64,000 bases of DNA from Acholoe squamosa (Eukaryota > Annelida > Polychaeta > Phyllodocida > Polynoidae): the NCBI GenBank assembly GCA_949317995.1, contig OX439038.1, positions 3,242,001 through 3,306,000 on the forward strand. Reading direction: 5' to 3'. How positions within the stretch are numbered: the first letter of the stretch is position 1; every line of letters begins with the position of its first letter. The position numbers and the translations under genes were made by a program. Positions 1 through 12,282 of this stretch are shown here, piece after piece. The notes under the pieces were generated by a model, which saw nothing but the letters and a program-made list of their open reading frames with translations, was not told where the DNA came from and ran no database searches.

Positions 1-960
1 ACTCTAATGAAAGCGAGGCAAATGCTGCCATCATTGAATCGACGAAAAAGATATCTGTTCCAATCTGTCATATTCTGTCATTATGCCCAGAAGCTACAAC
101 AATTGACCAAGTACTTTCATAAAATAACATGGCTAGCACAAGTTACAGCCTAAAAATTTAGGTACTGATGGTTCTGATTAAGAATGACCAAAAATCCTTT
201 AACTATAGCTAGATTTTATCTGTCAGAAGAACATATTTGAAAATTTAGGCCATAGGGGGTTCAGGTAATTTTGACAAGCCCCACAAAAATGCCCCCAATG
301 CTCGAGAATAAGAGAATTGATGGCGTCGCAGCTTTACTGCCTTATTTGGCAAAACTGCTGGTGTCTGGCATTCACACGCTATAATGTCATGCTGATCAGG
401 CTACCCCCGGATAACATTTGGAACGCAGGTAATAATGGCGTGAGTGTGCAGGGAGAGAATTACTAGAAGTCCACTCAGCCTCTGTTGACCACTTATATGT
501 AGGAATTTTATAGCTCAATCAACTGGCAGAGGTCCAGCATTATTTAGGTTTTTATCCAGTTTGGTGTCATTTGGATGTTAGGAATGTGGTTAAACCAAGG
601 GCAATAAGCAACCGGAATAACATTTATGGAAACTGCCTTGTGCTTGGTTGTTATCAAACAGTGCCTTTACTGTAGCTATTTATGACCACCAGACAACAGG
701 TGGTGTCATTTTGGTAGGTATAAAATGGGATGACTGCTACTAGGACGGTGCTACTTGCTAGGGTAAGGTAATGCTGTAATTCAGAGTGTACTGCTGAGTT
801 AACAGCCATGGAGGAAGACGACAGAGAGAAGGGAACTGTTACTTACCGTTAAAGTTAGCACAATGCTGGAATTTAGCTGGGTTGGATAACTGGGCATGGT
901 TATTTCTCTGCGCCATACTGACCATAATTATGGGTATCAATGGCCCTTAAAGCGTTAAAG
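1..960. other. AT-rich stretch without a recognisable gene
   Basis: No long open frame or known repeat is visible. A TATA-like GGTATAAAATGGG lies near 717-729. About 80 bases downstream an ATG in good context (about 808) opens only a 14-codon frame. This may be chance, or a remnant of a promoter region. Confidence 0.4.
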
Positions 961-1190
961 GCCTTTAATGCATTAATGCATCGTGCCTATTGGTCGCCAT
1001 GATGCACCCATGAAGTGCTGGCGAGAATGCTCACCAGCACTTCATTGGATCATCATGCTGACCCTCTGGAAGTTTATATCCCGTAGGGTCTGCATGATGC
1101 TCCAATGAAGTGCTGGCGAGCAGTCTCGCCAGCACTTCATTGGTGCATCATAACGACCAACAGTCATGACGCACTCCTGTATCAGCAGCA
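961..1190. repeat. Hairpin-rich palindromic repeat (GCTGGCGAG family)
   Basis: Two near-perfect hairpins occur in tandem, about 1010-1046 and 1102-1143. Each has arms reading ATGAAGTGCTGGCGAG and its complement. They are joined by a GATGATGCACC/TGCATCATG module and a CCCGTAGGGTC module. The same modules recur at about 29290-29480, 31440-31810 and 57905-58010, so this is a dispersed family of small non-autonomous, MITE-like elements. No coding capacity is seen. Confidence 0.7.
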
Positions 1191-2119
1191 CTCAAAGGTT
1201 TAAAGGTTTAGTCCCAGAAGAGCCTTTACCACTTTATGACAGACAAAGCATGTCTGCAATCGTTCTGGTACCTGCCCAAGTTAATGGTGTGATTCAAGGT
1301 TTACCAATGCCAGGGCCAAGCAGAGAAGTTGGAGAATGAGAGATTTAATATTCACATGCTCACCCTTAAGCCACTTCCTCTGAACTAATACACCCAGTCC
1401 ATTCAAGGGCTCTTTCCCAATATCCCTACTTAGGCTTTTGAGTTTAATGGTTTCTATTGGCAAAAACATCACAAAATAGGGAGCTTGTCGTTGCAAGACG
1501 AGATCCAATACAGTAAACTTCTCACCCATTGTTCTCTTGGCAGAAATCTTGTGATCCTTATTGTTATTTTTGGCTCCCATTTAACTTAATGGGCCAAAAG
1601 GTTTTATCTTGTTAGACATTAGGAATGTGTTGAGGAATACTTCTTAAGCTGCTTGCTGATGCGACGTCACACTTTACTAAGCAACTCATCCTCCATAGCT
1701 TATGTTGTTTTGTCACTAGTTGTGCTGTTTTAACTCCTGTTGAATTCATGTCAGTCAAGCTGGCTTTTTGAGAACCCGGAAATCCAAAGGGTTTCTCCTT
1801 TTCTCATCCTATCATTTCTTTCCTTCAGGTGGTGAACTGTAATATGCTCATGAATGCTCATCAAGAATAATGAGTATGGAGACCCATGAGAAATCAGCTA
1901 ATGCTATACAATTAAATGGTAAAATATGCTAATAATAATTGCATTGGTATTAGGCACAGCTGGGAACTGTGCAGAAATGTCTTTTCTATGGAGAGTATAA
2001 AACCCAACTAACATCCACTCTCTATCATATACACTCATAGATCACCTTGGATATCAGGCCCTGAAACATGTTTGATGAGCTTGCTTAAGAAAACAGGGCC
2101 ATTTATAAGAGAACAGGGC
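1191..2119. other. No gene recognised
   Basis: A 99-codon minus-strand open frame (1281-1580) has no recognisable domain and its composition does not look like a protein under constraint. A TATA-like GTATAAAAC lies near 1994. Nothing else is supportable. Confidence 0.4.
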
Positions 2120-2386
2120 CTGGAGGCCATTTCTTAACGCACTACGACTGCTGTCCTTTAAATCGTAGTGAGAACCTAATAATTTGGCCATATCAGTACC
2201 ATGCACTAGTAGTTCCTAATGTCTGCACCAGTACGACTGCCCTACTAAACCTTATGTAATTACTGCATAGCTGCTAATCATAGTGAGCAGTCGTAGGGCA
2301 GTTCCTACGATAGCCTGGCTTATCCTTGGCATTTTTAAATTGTAGTGGCTGTGTGCAGTCGTAGTACATTGAGAAATGGCCTCCAG
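2120..2386. mobile_element. MITE, GGAGGCCATTTCT family, full-length copy
   Basis: This is a 267-bp element bounded by CTGGAGGCCATTTCTTAA and its inverted match TTGAGAAATGGCCTCCAG type end. Inside the ends lie further inverted modules, CACTACGACTG and CAGTCGTAGT, and the stretch ATCGTAGTGAGAACCTAA. The two flanks share a direct repeat containing AACAGGGCC, so insertion was into or between short local repeats. Other copies in this window are at 5874, 31489, 31826, 35735, 38222 and 55824. No coding capacity: it must be mobilised by a transposase from elsewhere. Confidence 0.8.
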
Positions 2387-3948
2387 GTATAAGATAACAG
2401 GGCCAGTTATAAATGCCCATTCTAAAGCCATGAGGTGAAAGTTGTGTTAATGTAAATTATGTTTGAAAGGAATGTCCTGTTTTACATTTCATTTGCCGAG
2501 AGCTTGAATAATCAGTATAATTTATTGTTTCTTGTCCAACAGGGGTCCAGGTTCATGTGCATATACCTTAAGTAATTGGTAAGGATGAAGGGAGGCCCTG
2601 AATAATAGAGCAGAACAAAGGGGCAATGAGTGCATCTTGTTAAGAGCACACATTCATACTCCATCAAAAGTGAGCACTCACTACTGTAGCAGTTTCTGAA
2701 TAAAATGTCCAGAATTGCCTACTCTACGTACAGAGCGTCAGGTTCAAGTGACTGCACCTTCATACATTGGCAGATAATTTAGGGGACCCTAGTATTTGCC
2801 TTTGGATGTATTACTAATATAACCCGTAACCTTTTCACCTTCTGTTATTAACAATTGTGTGATATATGGAGATGAAAGCTGTTATATTCAATGTGGAAGC
2901 TCAACTTTCCCTGTGACTATTACTGTACTTTATCACTATAAGCCTCAATGTTATGTGAACTATTATAAGAAATACATAGATAGAACTAAACGACCGTGGT
3001 GTAATAGGTGGCTGATCCACCACGAGAGGAGCTCAGCTTTCCCTGTGACTGTTACTGTACTTTATCGCTATAAGCCTCAATGTTATGTGAAGTATTATAA
3101 AAAAATACAACACATTTCCTGTCATCTTTACATGAACTATGCAAAATGGAAAGAATGAATGTCCTAATATAACCCTTTGGACTGCCACCCCATATCACCA
3201 GATATTCCTTAAGCTACACCTAAATACCATATTCCTAGGTGGTGATCTCATAGCATTTAAAAAAGGATAATAAAAGCGGTTGTATGCATACGGTTCAGCA
3301 GGAGGTCAATGAGAGGCTGTAACTCATGAGGCAATTCTCCATTCAAAGTCTTTTTTTTTTGTCTTTATCTTTTTTTGCAAGCTGTATTTTGTGTGACCGT
3401 GGAAATTATATGATTATGTTGTCTTAATTCTGTGTTTTTTTTTATACTGGCTGCCTAAACTTAATTCTTAATTTGTTTTTTTACTGGCCGCTTGAATCCA
3501 GTTTACCCATTGGGCTTTTTATGGGGCAATTAAGCCAAGTGTCCTCACTTCAAGGTTGATTATTAATTACAGAAAATGATATATCATGGAAAACATCTTA
3601 AACAAATCCTAAAAGTTGGTTTCTGGTATAAAGGGGTTAAATTATGGAAATCCAAGCCTGATGAAGAAAATGTAAACCAAAGGAAATAATGCACACCAAC
3701 TTTTAATATCTCTTTCATCTCATATTCCATTACACAGTTTTGGTATGATATATTTGATACACCTAATTACTAAAGTGCAGGCTTGGTTGGGAAGATATAA
3801 AAGAACGGGATATTTCTTCAGTACTCTGAGTGCAGGTACATTAGCCTTTTGTAGTACATGACACAGGGATTCTAAGTCATATTGATCTAACAGGTCTCTA
3901 ATCTAAAGAACTTTGTATCATGATAAACGCTTTAGTCTGGTGCTACCT
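2387..3948. other. No gene; local tandem duplication and a copy of a dispersed block
   Basis: About 2880-2980 and 3007-3110 are tandem copies of a 130-bp unit sharing TTTCCCTGTGACT and CTATAAGCCTCAATGTTATG. This explains a 99-codon open frame with internally repeated peptide that I do not call as a gene. About 3300-3940 is one copy of a dispersed, diverged block also seen at 6600 and 35640. That copy has a TATAAAAG box at 3796-3803, with GGTACATTAGCC about 30 bases on. Confidence 0.5.
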
Positions 3949-4699
3949 CAGGAGCTTAATTCAAAAGATCCTGGGATCCCAACCCCAGCGATCTTAGTGT
4001 AGGCACATATCATAAGACCTGGCTGGTCTACCCTATGTAATGCAGTGGTTGCAGGCCTGTCCAGAATAGCTAGTCCTGGGATCACTTCACTATTCCATTT
4101 CCACCACTAAGATCACTGCGATCTTAGTGAAAGAAATGCATAGTGGTTTCACCAGGGTACAAGAGCACTTACAGGGAACACTCCTGATTGAAAGAGTGAA
4201 TAGCCTGCTGCATACATAAAGTGGGGAGGGAGGACGTTTGCTGAGTGTCCTTGAGGGCTCTTAGGGCTACTCATGCGTTAAGTGCACTGTAAGGTAATTC
4301 TTCCCTTCTCTCTCTTTGTCCTGGGGGGAGGGCACAATGCTTCTAATAGGCAAGCATAAATCATACATTCATGGGAACAACTCTTGAATACTGTATAGGG
4401 GTCAACTGCACCCTGTGCTCTTTTGTTAGCCCATATGGGGACAGGGAACGATGGTATAAGCACTCTTGTGAAGAAGAGTGACTCCACAGCTATTCCTTTA
4501 TTTTGGGACTCTTACCGCTGTGCCTAGTCAGTACTTCTAGGAATAGTGTAGGAGGGCTGAGGCTAAGATCGATGCGATCTTAGTGCTGGCTAGGATATAT
4601 GAACCCAGTCAACTCTTAAGATCGCTTAATAGGATAAGGCTGATTTATTCCTAAGATCGCTGGGGTCGTGATCCCAGGATCTTTTGAATTAAGCTCCTG
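3949..4699. mobile_element. Non-autonomous TIR element, about 751 bp, copy 1
   Basis: The ends are CAGGAGCTTAATTCAAAAGA on the left and the exact inverted match on the right. The inverted repeat then continues through GATCCTGGGATC and, imperfectly, through CCCCAGCGATCTTAG. Internal ACTAAGATCGC modules recur in both orientations. A second copy lies at 4833-5582. The 69-codon open frame shared by both copies is repeat sequence, not a supported gene. Confidence 0.8.
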
Positions 4700-4832
4700 G
4701 TACTTGTTCTAACAATACTCCTAAACTCACACATACACAATTGAATCAGCATACTAAGTACTTAGTTAACCTGTTAATATAAATGGTGCTATGCAATTAT
4801 CTCTACCACTTTAAAAGGATATGGAATGAAAC

Positions 4833-5582
4833 CTTGAGCTTAATTCAAAAATCCTGGGATCCCAACCCCAGCGATCTTAGTGTAGGCACATATCATAAGA
4901 CCTGACTGGTCGACCCTATGTAATGCAATGGTTGCAGGCCTGTCCAGAATAGCTAGTCCTGGGATCACTTCACTATTCCATTTCCACCACTAAGATCACT
5001 GTGATCTTAGTGAAAGAAATGCATAGTGGTTTCACCTGAGTACAAGAGCACTTACAGGGAACACTCCTGATTGAAATAGTGAATAGCCTGCTGCATACAT
5101 AAAGAGGGGATGGAGGACATTTGCTGAGTGTCCTTGAGGGCTCTTAGGGCTACTCATGCGTTAAGTGCACTGTAAGGTAATTATTCCCTTCTCTCTCTTT
5201 GTCCTGGGGGGAGGGCACAATGCTTCTAATAGGCAAGCATAAATCATGCATTCATGGGAACAACTCTTGAATACTGTACGGGGGTCAAATGCACCCTGTG
5301 CTCTTTTGTTAGCCCATATGGGGACGGGGAACGATTGTATAAGCACTCTTGTGAAGAAGAGTGACTCCATAGCTATTCCTTTATTTTGGGACTCTTACCC
5401 CTGTGCCTAGTCAGTTCTTCTTTGAATAGTGTAGGAGGGCTGAGGCTGAGATTGATGAGATCTTAGTGCTGGCTAGGATATGTGAACCCAGTCAACTCTT
5501 AAGATCGCTTATTAGGATAAGGCTGATTTATTCCTAAGATCGCTGGGGTCGTGATCCCAGGATGTTTTGAATTAAGCTCCTG
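4833..5582. mobile_element. Non-autonomous TIR element, about 750 bp, copy 2
   Basis: This is the same element as at 3949 in the same orientation, separated from it by only about 130 bases. Small differences throughout indicate two old insertions or a local duplication. The flanks are ATGAA-like on both sides, a possible but unproven target duplication. Confidence 0.78.
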
Positions 5583-5873
5583 ATGAAGAGTGATGTTTGA
5601 GGAAAAGCAATTCACTCCAATCCAGTAGAACATATTGCAGTTGTTAATCCCTGAAAGACACGTTGAATGCACCATTGCCTTATCAGCAGCAATTTGTAAG
5701 CATTTCATGGGTAAATGGGGTCAATAAGGCAGTGAAAGGAGGCAAATCTGTCCCTTGAACTGCGCGCCCCCTGGTGTTACAGACTCCTACTAGTTACACA
5801 CATGGTAGGGACTATGGGCTTAGCACAGAACAAGGTTTGTCATTAATGCAGTAAGACTAATGGAAAAAGTGAT

Positions 5874-6004
5874 CTGGAGGCCATTTCTTAACACACTACG
5901 ACTGCTGTCCTTTAAATCGTAGTGAGAACCTAACAATTTGGCCTTAACAGTACCATGCACTATCTGTCCCTAATGTCTGGAACATTGATAGAAATGGCCT
6001 CCAG
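5874..6004. mobile_element. MITE, GGAGGCCATTTCT family, internally deleted copy
   Basis: Both termini of the 2120 family are kept, CTGGAGGCCATTTCTTAA and GAAATGGCCTCCAG. Only about 131 bp remain, because the interior right half is missing relative to the 267-bp copies. Confidence 0.8.
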
Positions 6005-8660
6005 AGGCTGTATGTGATTGGCCTTTTACTGTTTATGTTTCTGAAGCCCATATGACAAGAAAAGAGAACGTGAATTTCCCTGGAAATTCTGACACGCCAT
6101 AACATCTTACACACGAGAAAATTCTCGAGTCTAAATCTCGATAATTTGTCATGAATTTCTTGGGAAAGACTCAGTATATAACCAGGAAAGACTCGGGATA
6201 CTCCCGGGAACTGGACATCTTTTTTTTCCTCTCGGGTATAAGATGTTCAGTGGGAGGTAACTGAAAGTCATGACTCTGAACAAATAGTTCAGGGTGCACT
6301 GTAATAAAGGAATATAATGCTTGTTCAATTGAGTTATGTCTTAAATTTATATAAAGTATTATTCTATAGACAATAAAAAAGAGACAAAAATAGTGTGTAC
6401 TATTCTGCTTCAGTATAAAAACTACCCTAGTTCAGTGCAATGCAATCATTGTTTTATGAGGGCCCCCGGTAAATTTAACATTTATTTCTAAGAGTGTAGT
6501 GATCATGTATGACCTATTACATGGAACTCTTCAAATAGGCTTCAGTCCTCCCATCGTGTCATTTGTTCAGAAATGGACTTTTGAGATGAAAAAAAGGTTT
6601 AACAGGAGTTAAGTGATTGGCTAAGGAACAATTCATGAGCCACTAAAGTCTCCCTGTTTTTTTTGGTTTTTTTTGCAAGCTTGCAACTCCTTGTCTCAAA
6701 TGTAAGTTGAATAAACCTGGTAATCTTTTGATTAGGTTATCTTAATCCTGGGGGCATCTTTGGTCATTGATCTAATTTATTTTATTGGCTCGCTGGGATT
6801 CTCCATGAGGCATGTAAGACAAGCGCCTTCATTGAATTCTACTGTCCAATGTTGATAATTGCTTTCACAGAATAATATATCATCGGAAACATCCCTAAGG
6901 AAACTGTGATATATTAGGCTTTTCAATATTTCCAGAATTCAAGAAATGTACACGCTGGCGAACTAATGAAATATGCAGCACAAAGCAGGTTTTTAATTAT
7001 AGCCAAGTTGTTGGCCAATTAATCTAATATTTGTGACAATGTTCCTACTTTATGAATAGACCATTGACCCAAAGGTACTCAGTCAACCTGTTAGTCATAG
7101 AAGCGTTATGCATAGATCTACACCACTTCAAAGGGACATTGAAATGTCAAAATTATTGAGAGTGTCTTTCCTTAACCCATTAAAGGCTAACAACGAACAA
7201 GCGCCATTATTCCCATCGAGTAGGCAGCACTCAGTTCCTGCAGGACTGAATATGCTCATAGAGTCTTTACGATGCATGGACGTGGCTACCACCATGCATC
7301 ACGATATACAGGAATGAAGCATTTGCAGGCTATCCCAGTGTCAAGAACACAATCAAAGCTGCAGGCTGCTAAGATTGTGTTGGGTAATTACCATCTCATC
7401 ATCAGCAGTGTCCCTGTGTAGTGGTATCCTTAGGTTATTATGTCACACAAAATCAGCCAACGCATTACCTTTGGTTTTACCATAGCAGTGTGCAGCAGTG
7501 TAAGCCTATGTTAACCATAATGAGGCACTGGGCAGGCGATCCGCCAGATCGCCCACCTGGTGATAGAAACACTCTCAAACCTGAGTGTTTAAATAAAAAC
7601 TGTGCATAGAAATAGTGTTTGATTTTCCATGTTATTATTGAAAAGGACCTGGAAACTATGGTAGAACTCTGATCCCTCTGTGTTTGGGTTGGGCACACAG
7701 TGTATTGATCAGTTAAATCTTAGACTCCCCTTATGCTGATGAGAAATGTGCCCAGTTTTGTTGTTTAAAACAATAGGCTCTATATAAAATGGTAGGAATA
7801 GATACCATTTGTTCATATCACAATCTCTAATCCCATGACCTTTTAATGACACAGTGAAAAGAAGTATGCCCTCATAAACCATGATAAAACTTTAAAAACC
7901 ATTCAGCGGGATAATTGTTCCCCAAATAGAAGTGGTGCATAACGCTCTGAATATGCCTGTAGACTGATTCGAACAATGAATGAATTACTGTCAGAAATAT
8001 TGTGATCCAAAGTTTGTCTTACGTAGAGCTTCTTGAGTCCATTGCCCATGTCAGTTATTGGCACCCTGTCCATTAGTTATTCATTGTATGTAGATACACG
8101 ACTGGAAACTTCCAGTGTCTGAGCATGGGTTGTAGTGACCATCTGAGAATATGTACTATAAAGTGGAATGATATGCTTGAGGGTGACCGAGTGACAAAGC
8201 TAAATCCAATAGCCTACAGCTTTGAAAATATTTGGCATCAAATTAACCCAACTGCAATATATACAAAACCAGTTCTATTTGATCTTTCTAACATACTGTC
8301 AGGCAGTATGCCTTGATTGATGTAGGCATATTCTGCTCCGGTAGACACTTTGCATGTGCCGTGACCTTATCAGGACAATTTATATGCATGTTGTGTCTGA
8401 GTGAGGTCAATAAGCCACTGGAATGAGGTGATTCCAGACCCTAATCTCTAAACACCTTGAGGCGACAGTGCCTTAAAGGTTGGAAGCACAAGGGGGACTA
8501 TTGGCTTATTGATGTCCAAAAGGCTAATGGAAAAAGTGATCACAGGCGTGAATGACCTTAATCTATCCTCAAAGCAATCGATGATCTTTACTAAGCCTCA
8601 GATCTTTGCATTGTATTTAAAATGATAAGTTAATGCTCATTAGCAAAGTTATGGTATGTA
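6005..8660. repeat. Diverged paralogous block, copy at 6.6-8.7 kb
   Basis: From about 6600 this aligns by eye with 35640-38650 and in part with 30190-30720. Shared landmarks, in the same order, are CAAGCTTGCAACT, AATAAACCTGG, CCCAAAGGTACTCAGTCA, AAATCAGCCAAC, TATATAAAATGGTAGGAATA and CAGTATGCCTTGATTG. The stretch holds no open frame preserved between copies, so it is non-coding duplication. A small hairpin at 7346-7381 (arms AACACAATC and GATTGTGTT) lies in one of the better conserved parts. About 6100-6240 holds a cluster of CTCGAG-like and CTCGGG motifs of unknown meaning. Confidence 0.65.
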
Positions 8661-8673
8661 CTGGGATTCCAAC

Positions 8674-8716
<43 letters not shown>
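8661..8716. repeat. (TA)n microsatellite
   Basis: An alternating TA run abuts the left side of the deleted transposon copy. It parallels the (TA)n tracts flanking the complete copy. Confidence 0.9.
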
Positions 8717-8720
<4 letters not shown>

Positions 8721-9061
8721 AACTCCTAGGGGGTCAGTTTTTATCGCAGATGCCGTAAAACCTACTAAAAAGGGGGTACGTTAATGATCGTAATCAATCA
8801 AACATGAATAACACCACTAATAAGAGGCCTGGAAACACCAAATATTGTGGCCAGACTGGTACAATACATGACTTTATGTATACCAAAAAGCTAAAGTGAG
8901 GCCCGAAAACTCTTGAAGTTACGCATAGGTGGATAAATTGGAAAATGTGAAAATTTGTGAATTTATTTTACCATTTTTTAACTTTAGCCTAGCTCATTCA
9001 AAATCCTTCATACAATGACTATATTAACTGTCCATTGTCTCTAGTAGACCTACTGTACATA

Positions 9062-9741
9062 ATCAGGTCTAAGCTAAAGAATAGAAATGACCCTGGGTGA
9101 TTTTTGACCCGGAGTCATTTTTGACCCTGCCCCCCACCATCCCCCCACTTACCCTACTTGAAGAATTTTCACCCCAGAGTCATTTTTGACCCTGGGTCAC
9201 TTTTTGACCCAGAGTCATTTATGACCCTCTCCCCCACCCCTCCCCTTCCCCCTCTCTCTGCCTTATCAGTTGACCTAGATAAGTGGCCTCCCCCCTATAC
9301 TGACTTTCAGTTATGAATGGGCAGCAGATTAAGTTTCAAATTGTGTTTTCTCAACTGCTATAGTTCATATCCAAAGGTTATTTTAGATTTAACTAGGATA
9401 CATATTGGTCTTTCTAGTGATGTATGATTGATCAATCTCAAATGTGATACAAACTTATCATTTGCATTATTGTCAGCCCAGAGAGCTATTTTCCCTCATA
9501 CCCACTGCAATAATTAAAACAGAATGCAAAATAAGATGGCTAAAAATTAGTTTGGTATTCTAGACTACCATTATCAATCCTCCTCTTTTCATATATGATG
9601 GTTTTATGATGGATAGATAAAGAAAAATGGTCCCAAAAAGCAAATTAAAATTGCTTTTTCCATAGCAGACAGAGCAGGGTCATTTTTCACCCTGGGTCAT
9701 TTTTCACCCAGGATCATTTTTGGGGTTTTACAGAACCTGAT
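9062..9741. mobile_element. About 680-bp insertion in the deleted copy
   Basis: Absent from the equivalent place in the complete copy (about 14940). It begins ATCAGGT and ends ACCTGAT. Inside both ends are clusters of short repeats of the type GGGTCATTTTTGACCC, which make long imperfect inverted repeats (about 9090-9230 and 9675-9722). The middle is AT-rich and has no coding capacity. It looks like a MITE inserted after the two copies separated. A deletion from the other copy is the alternative. Confidence 0.65.
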
Positions 9742-9820
9742 AATAATTAGAATTGGCCTGATATATCATACCTATACTTCATAGTTGGTGCTTGCATAGA
9801 GGCCATTATATTACACATAT

Positions 9821-11110
9821 TATCATTAACGTACCCTATTTGTTAACCTCTCAAAGAATGGCCACAGCTCATCTATACATCATCATATGCCATTGTTATC
9901 ACATAAACCATCACAAGAGAGGTTGTACTACCTATCTAGAGTCATTTAACCCTGCATAAGGCCCATCTTGGGTGTTTAATATCACTTTGAAAATTAAAAA
10001 TCACAAAATTTCTACACTTCTCGCAAAGCATGCATGCCATGGGGTGCTAAAATGCATCTTTATATACACCAAATAGTATTTTCTCATAAGCCAAACATGT
10101 CTATGATTGAATACAAATAATAGAAACACCATACAAGATGATAGGCTGGCACTATAACAATAGAACTTTAACCATCTCAAAATCCTCCTACCGGTCATTA
10201 ACGTACCCCATTTGCTAACCTATCAAAGAATGGCCACAGCTCACCTATACACTATCATATATCATTGGCATCACACACATAATGAGTAAAGAGGTTGTAC
10301 TACCTATCTAGAGTCATTTAAACATGCATAAGGTCCATCTTGGGTGTCCAATATAATTTTAAAATGGAGCACTGCATTAGTGCATCGTGCCGACACTACA
10401 GTGCTAATGCACTCCTTTTTTGATAATCCACAGATATCATCATCATATAGCATTCAGATACTCTTTTATAATAAGCCACACATCACTACTATTGAATAGA
10501 AATGATACAAAAACCATATCAAGTCACAGATTGAAAAAAATATAATTGTAACATTGTTCATCGCTCGTACCGGTCATTAACGTACCCTAGTCATTAACCT
10601 ATGAAATAATTGCCACAGCTCAACTATACACCATCATATACCATTGGCATTGCACACACATTGACAAAAGATATTGTACTACCTATCTAGAGTCATTTAA
10701 ACATATATAAGTCCCATATTTGGTGTCCAATATCACTTTGAAAATTAAAAATCACAAAATTTCTACACTTTTCGCAACGTCTGCATGTCATGGAGTGCTA
10801 AAATGTATCTTTATATACACCTAATAGTATTTTTTGATAAGCCACACACCTCTACTATTAAATAGAAATGTTAGAAATACCATACCAAGTGATAGGTTGA
10901 AAATATAGAATTTTAACTTTGTTAATGTCAAAATTGCTTGTACCGGTCATTAACGTACCCCAGTCGTTAAGGTATCAAAGAATGGCAACAGCTCAACTCT
11001 ACACCATCATATACCATTGGCATTGCACACACATTGACAAAAGAGATTGTACTACCTATCTTGAGTCATTTAAACATGCATAAGGCCCATCTTGGGTGTC
11101 CAATATCACT
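9821..11110. repeat. Tandem array of about 373-bp units, left arm of deleted copy
   Basis: There are four units, at 9821, 10193, 10572 and 10945. Each starts with the 17-bp motif and runs through AGAATGGCCACAGCTCA, GGTTGTACTACCTATCTAGA, CCCATCTTGGGTGT and TTTCTACACTTCTCGCAA. They are homologous to the array at 15019-17320. Confidence 0.85.
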
Positions 11111-11316
11111 TTTAGAATTAAATATCACAACACTTCTCGCAACCTCCTGTTGCCACACTGAACAAAAATATACCTATAGATATTAAATAAGTAAACAAGG
11201 TACATCTCAGTGCTGTAGTTTGGGCCAGTGGGTGCAGCGGGCAGCCCCAAGCGGGTGAACCCAGGCTTTCTATAGAACAAGCTGCCAGCCACTCCCACTC
11301 GCTCAAACTCCAGCAA

Positions 11317-11556
11317 CTGAGATGTAACACTTATTTGAAACAAACAGAACCATTTAGCACCTATTGGCAAGTCTGTTGTCTTCCTCCTTATGGTGCTTTA
11401 TTAGTTTCATGTTGGCGATTTTGACTGTGTTATCATGAAGGATGTGGCCCCAGACAGTGGAGTTCCCATACCGCTTCTTGTTCACATAGCCAAGGATGGT
11501 ATTATGGTATATAAACTGGACATTGGGCTTGGTTGGGAACTTGTGGCAAGTGAGGT
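11317..11556 (-). pseudogene. C-terminal remnant of the transposase gene
   Basis: About 240 bases match the extreme 3' end of the transposase gene (17324-17563), including the stop codon and the codons for the basic tail. The remnant ends abruptly at the internal deletion junction, so no catalytic residue is present. It shows that this copy derives from a coding element of the same family and did not evolve independently. Confidence 0.85.
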
Positions 11557-12282
11557 GATGCTGATATGGTAATTCATAGTGAGGAAATCAGTAGATTTTA
11601 AGATATACATAAATAAATAGGAAAAAAATATTCATCATGTTCCTATATGCTTACAAATGATGTACAGTAACCCCGAAAGTTCAATCAGCTGATTAATTGC
11701 TAATATGGAAATTTATACTGACAAAATATAAGAAAAATGCTGAAATATACCCACCACAAAAATTCTTTGGAAAAAAAGTATTCAGTATCTAACCAATGGC
11801 ACTTGTGTGAGTTAGAGGTACCATATGGGCATGTCATGGTGAAATATGATGGAGCTATGTGCACTGGAAGTGCCACTTGTGTGGAAAATACAGAATAAGA
11901 AGGGGGGGTACGTTAATGATCGCAAAGGTTTATAACCACTCAGCAGTGGGGGCTTTGTGCAAGGGTGAGCTTACCTGGTCAACACAACAGAGGGGGGACA
12001 TGTCTAACATACCCACCATAAAACATTCCCCTGAATCCAAGATGGTGACCAGTAGGCAGGCATCTTGCCACCGGGGTACGTTAATGACCGACGAGCACTA
12101 TCTCCCTAAATTTGGCCACTATGGCTATGCTTTCGATCCCACAGGAGGATTAACACACCAAAATGCCCAAATAGAGGTAGGAGAAGGAATATAACCCAAA
12201 AAAAACATGGGATAGGCACAATTTTGGCTGTGAGGGGGCCTAAAAGTTATCGACGAGGCAGAAAATTCAAGCCCAAATTGGG

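Noticed and set aside
808-852. Short plus-strand frame after a TATA-like box
   Set aside because: Only 14 codons before a stop. No supporting exon found downstream.
2859-3158. 99-codon open frame with internally repeated peptide
   Set aside because: Explained by a tandem duplication of a 130-bp AT-rich unit.
4278-5370. Matching 69-codon minus-strand frames in the two 750-bp elements
   Set aside because: They are copies of the same short non-autonomous element. No domain, no splice or start context.
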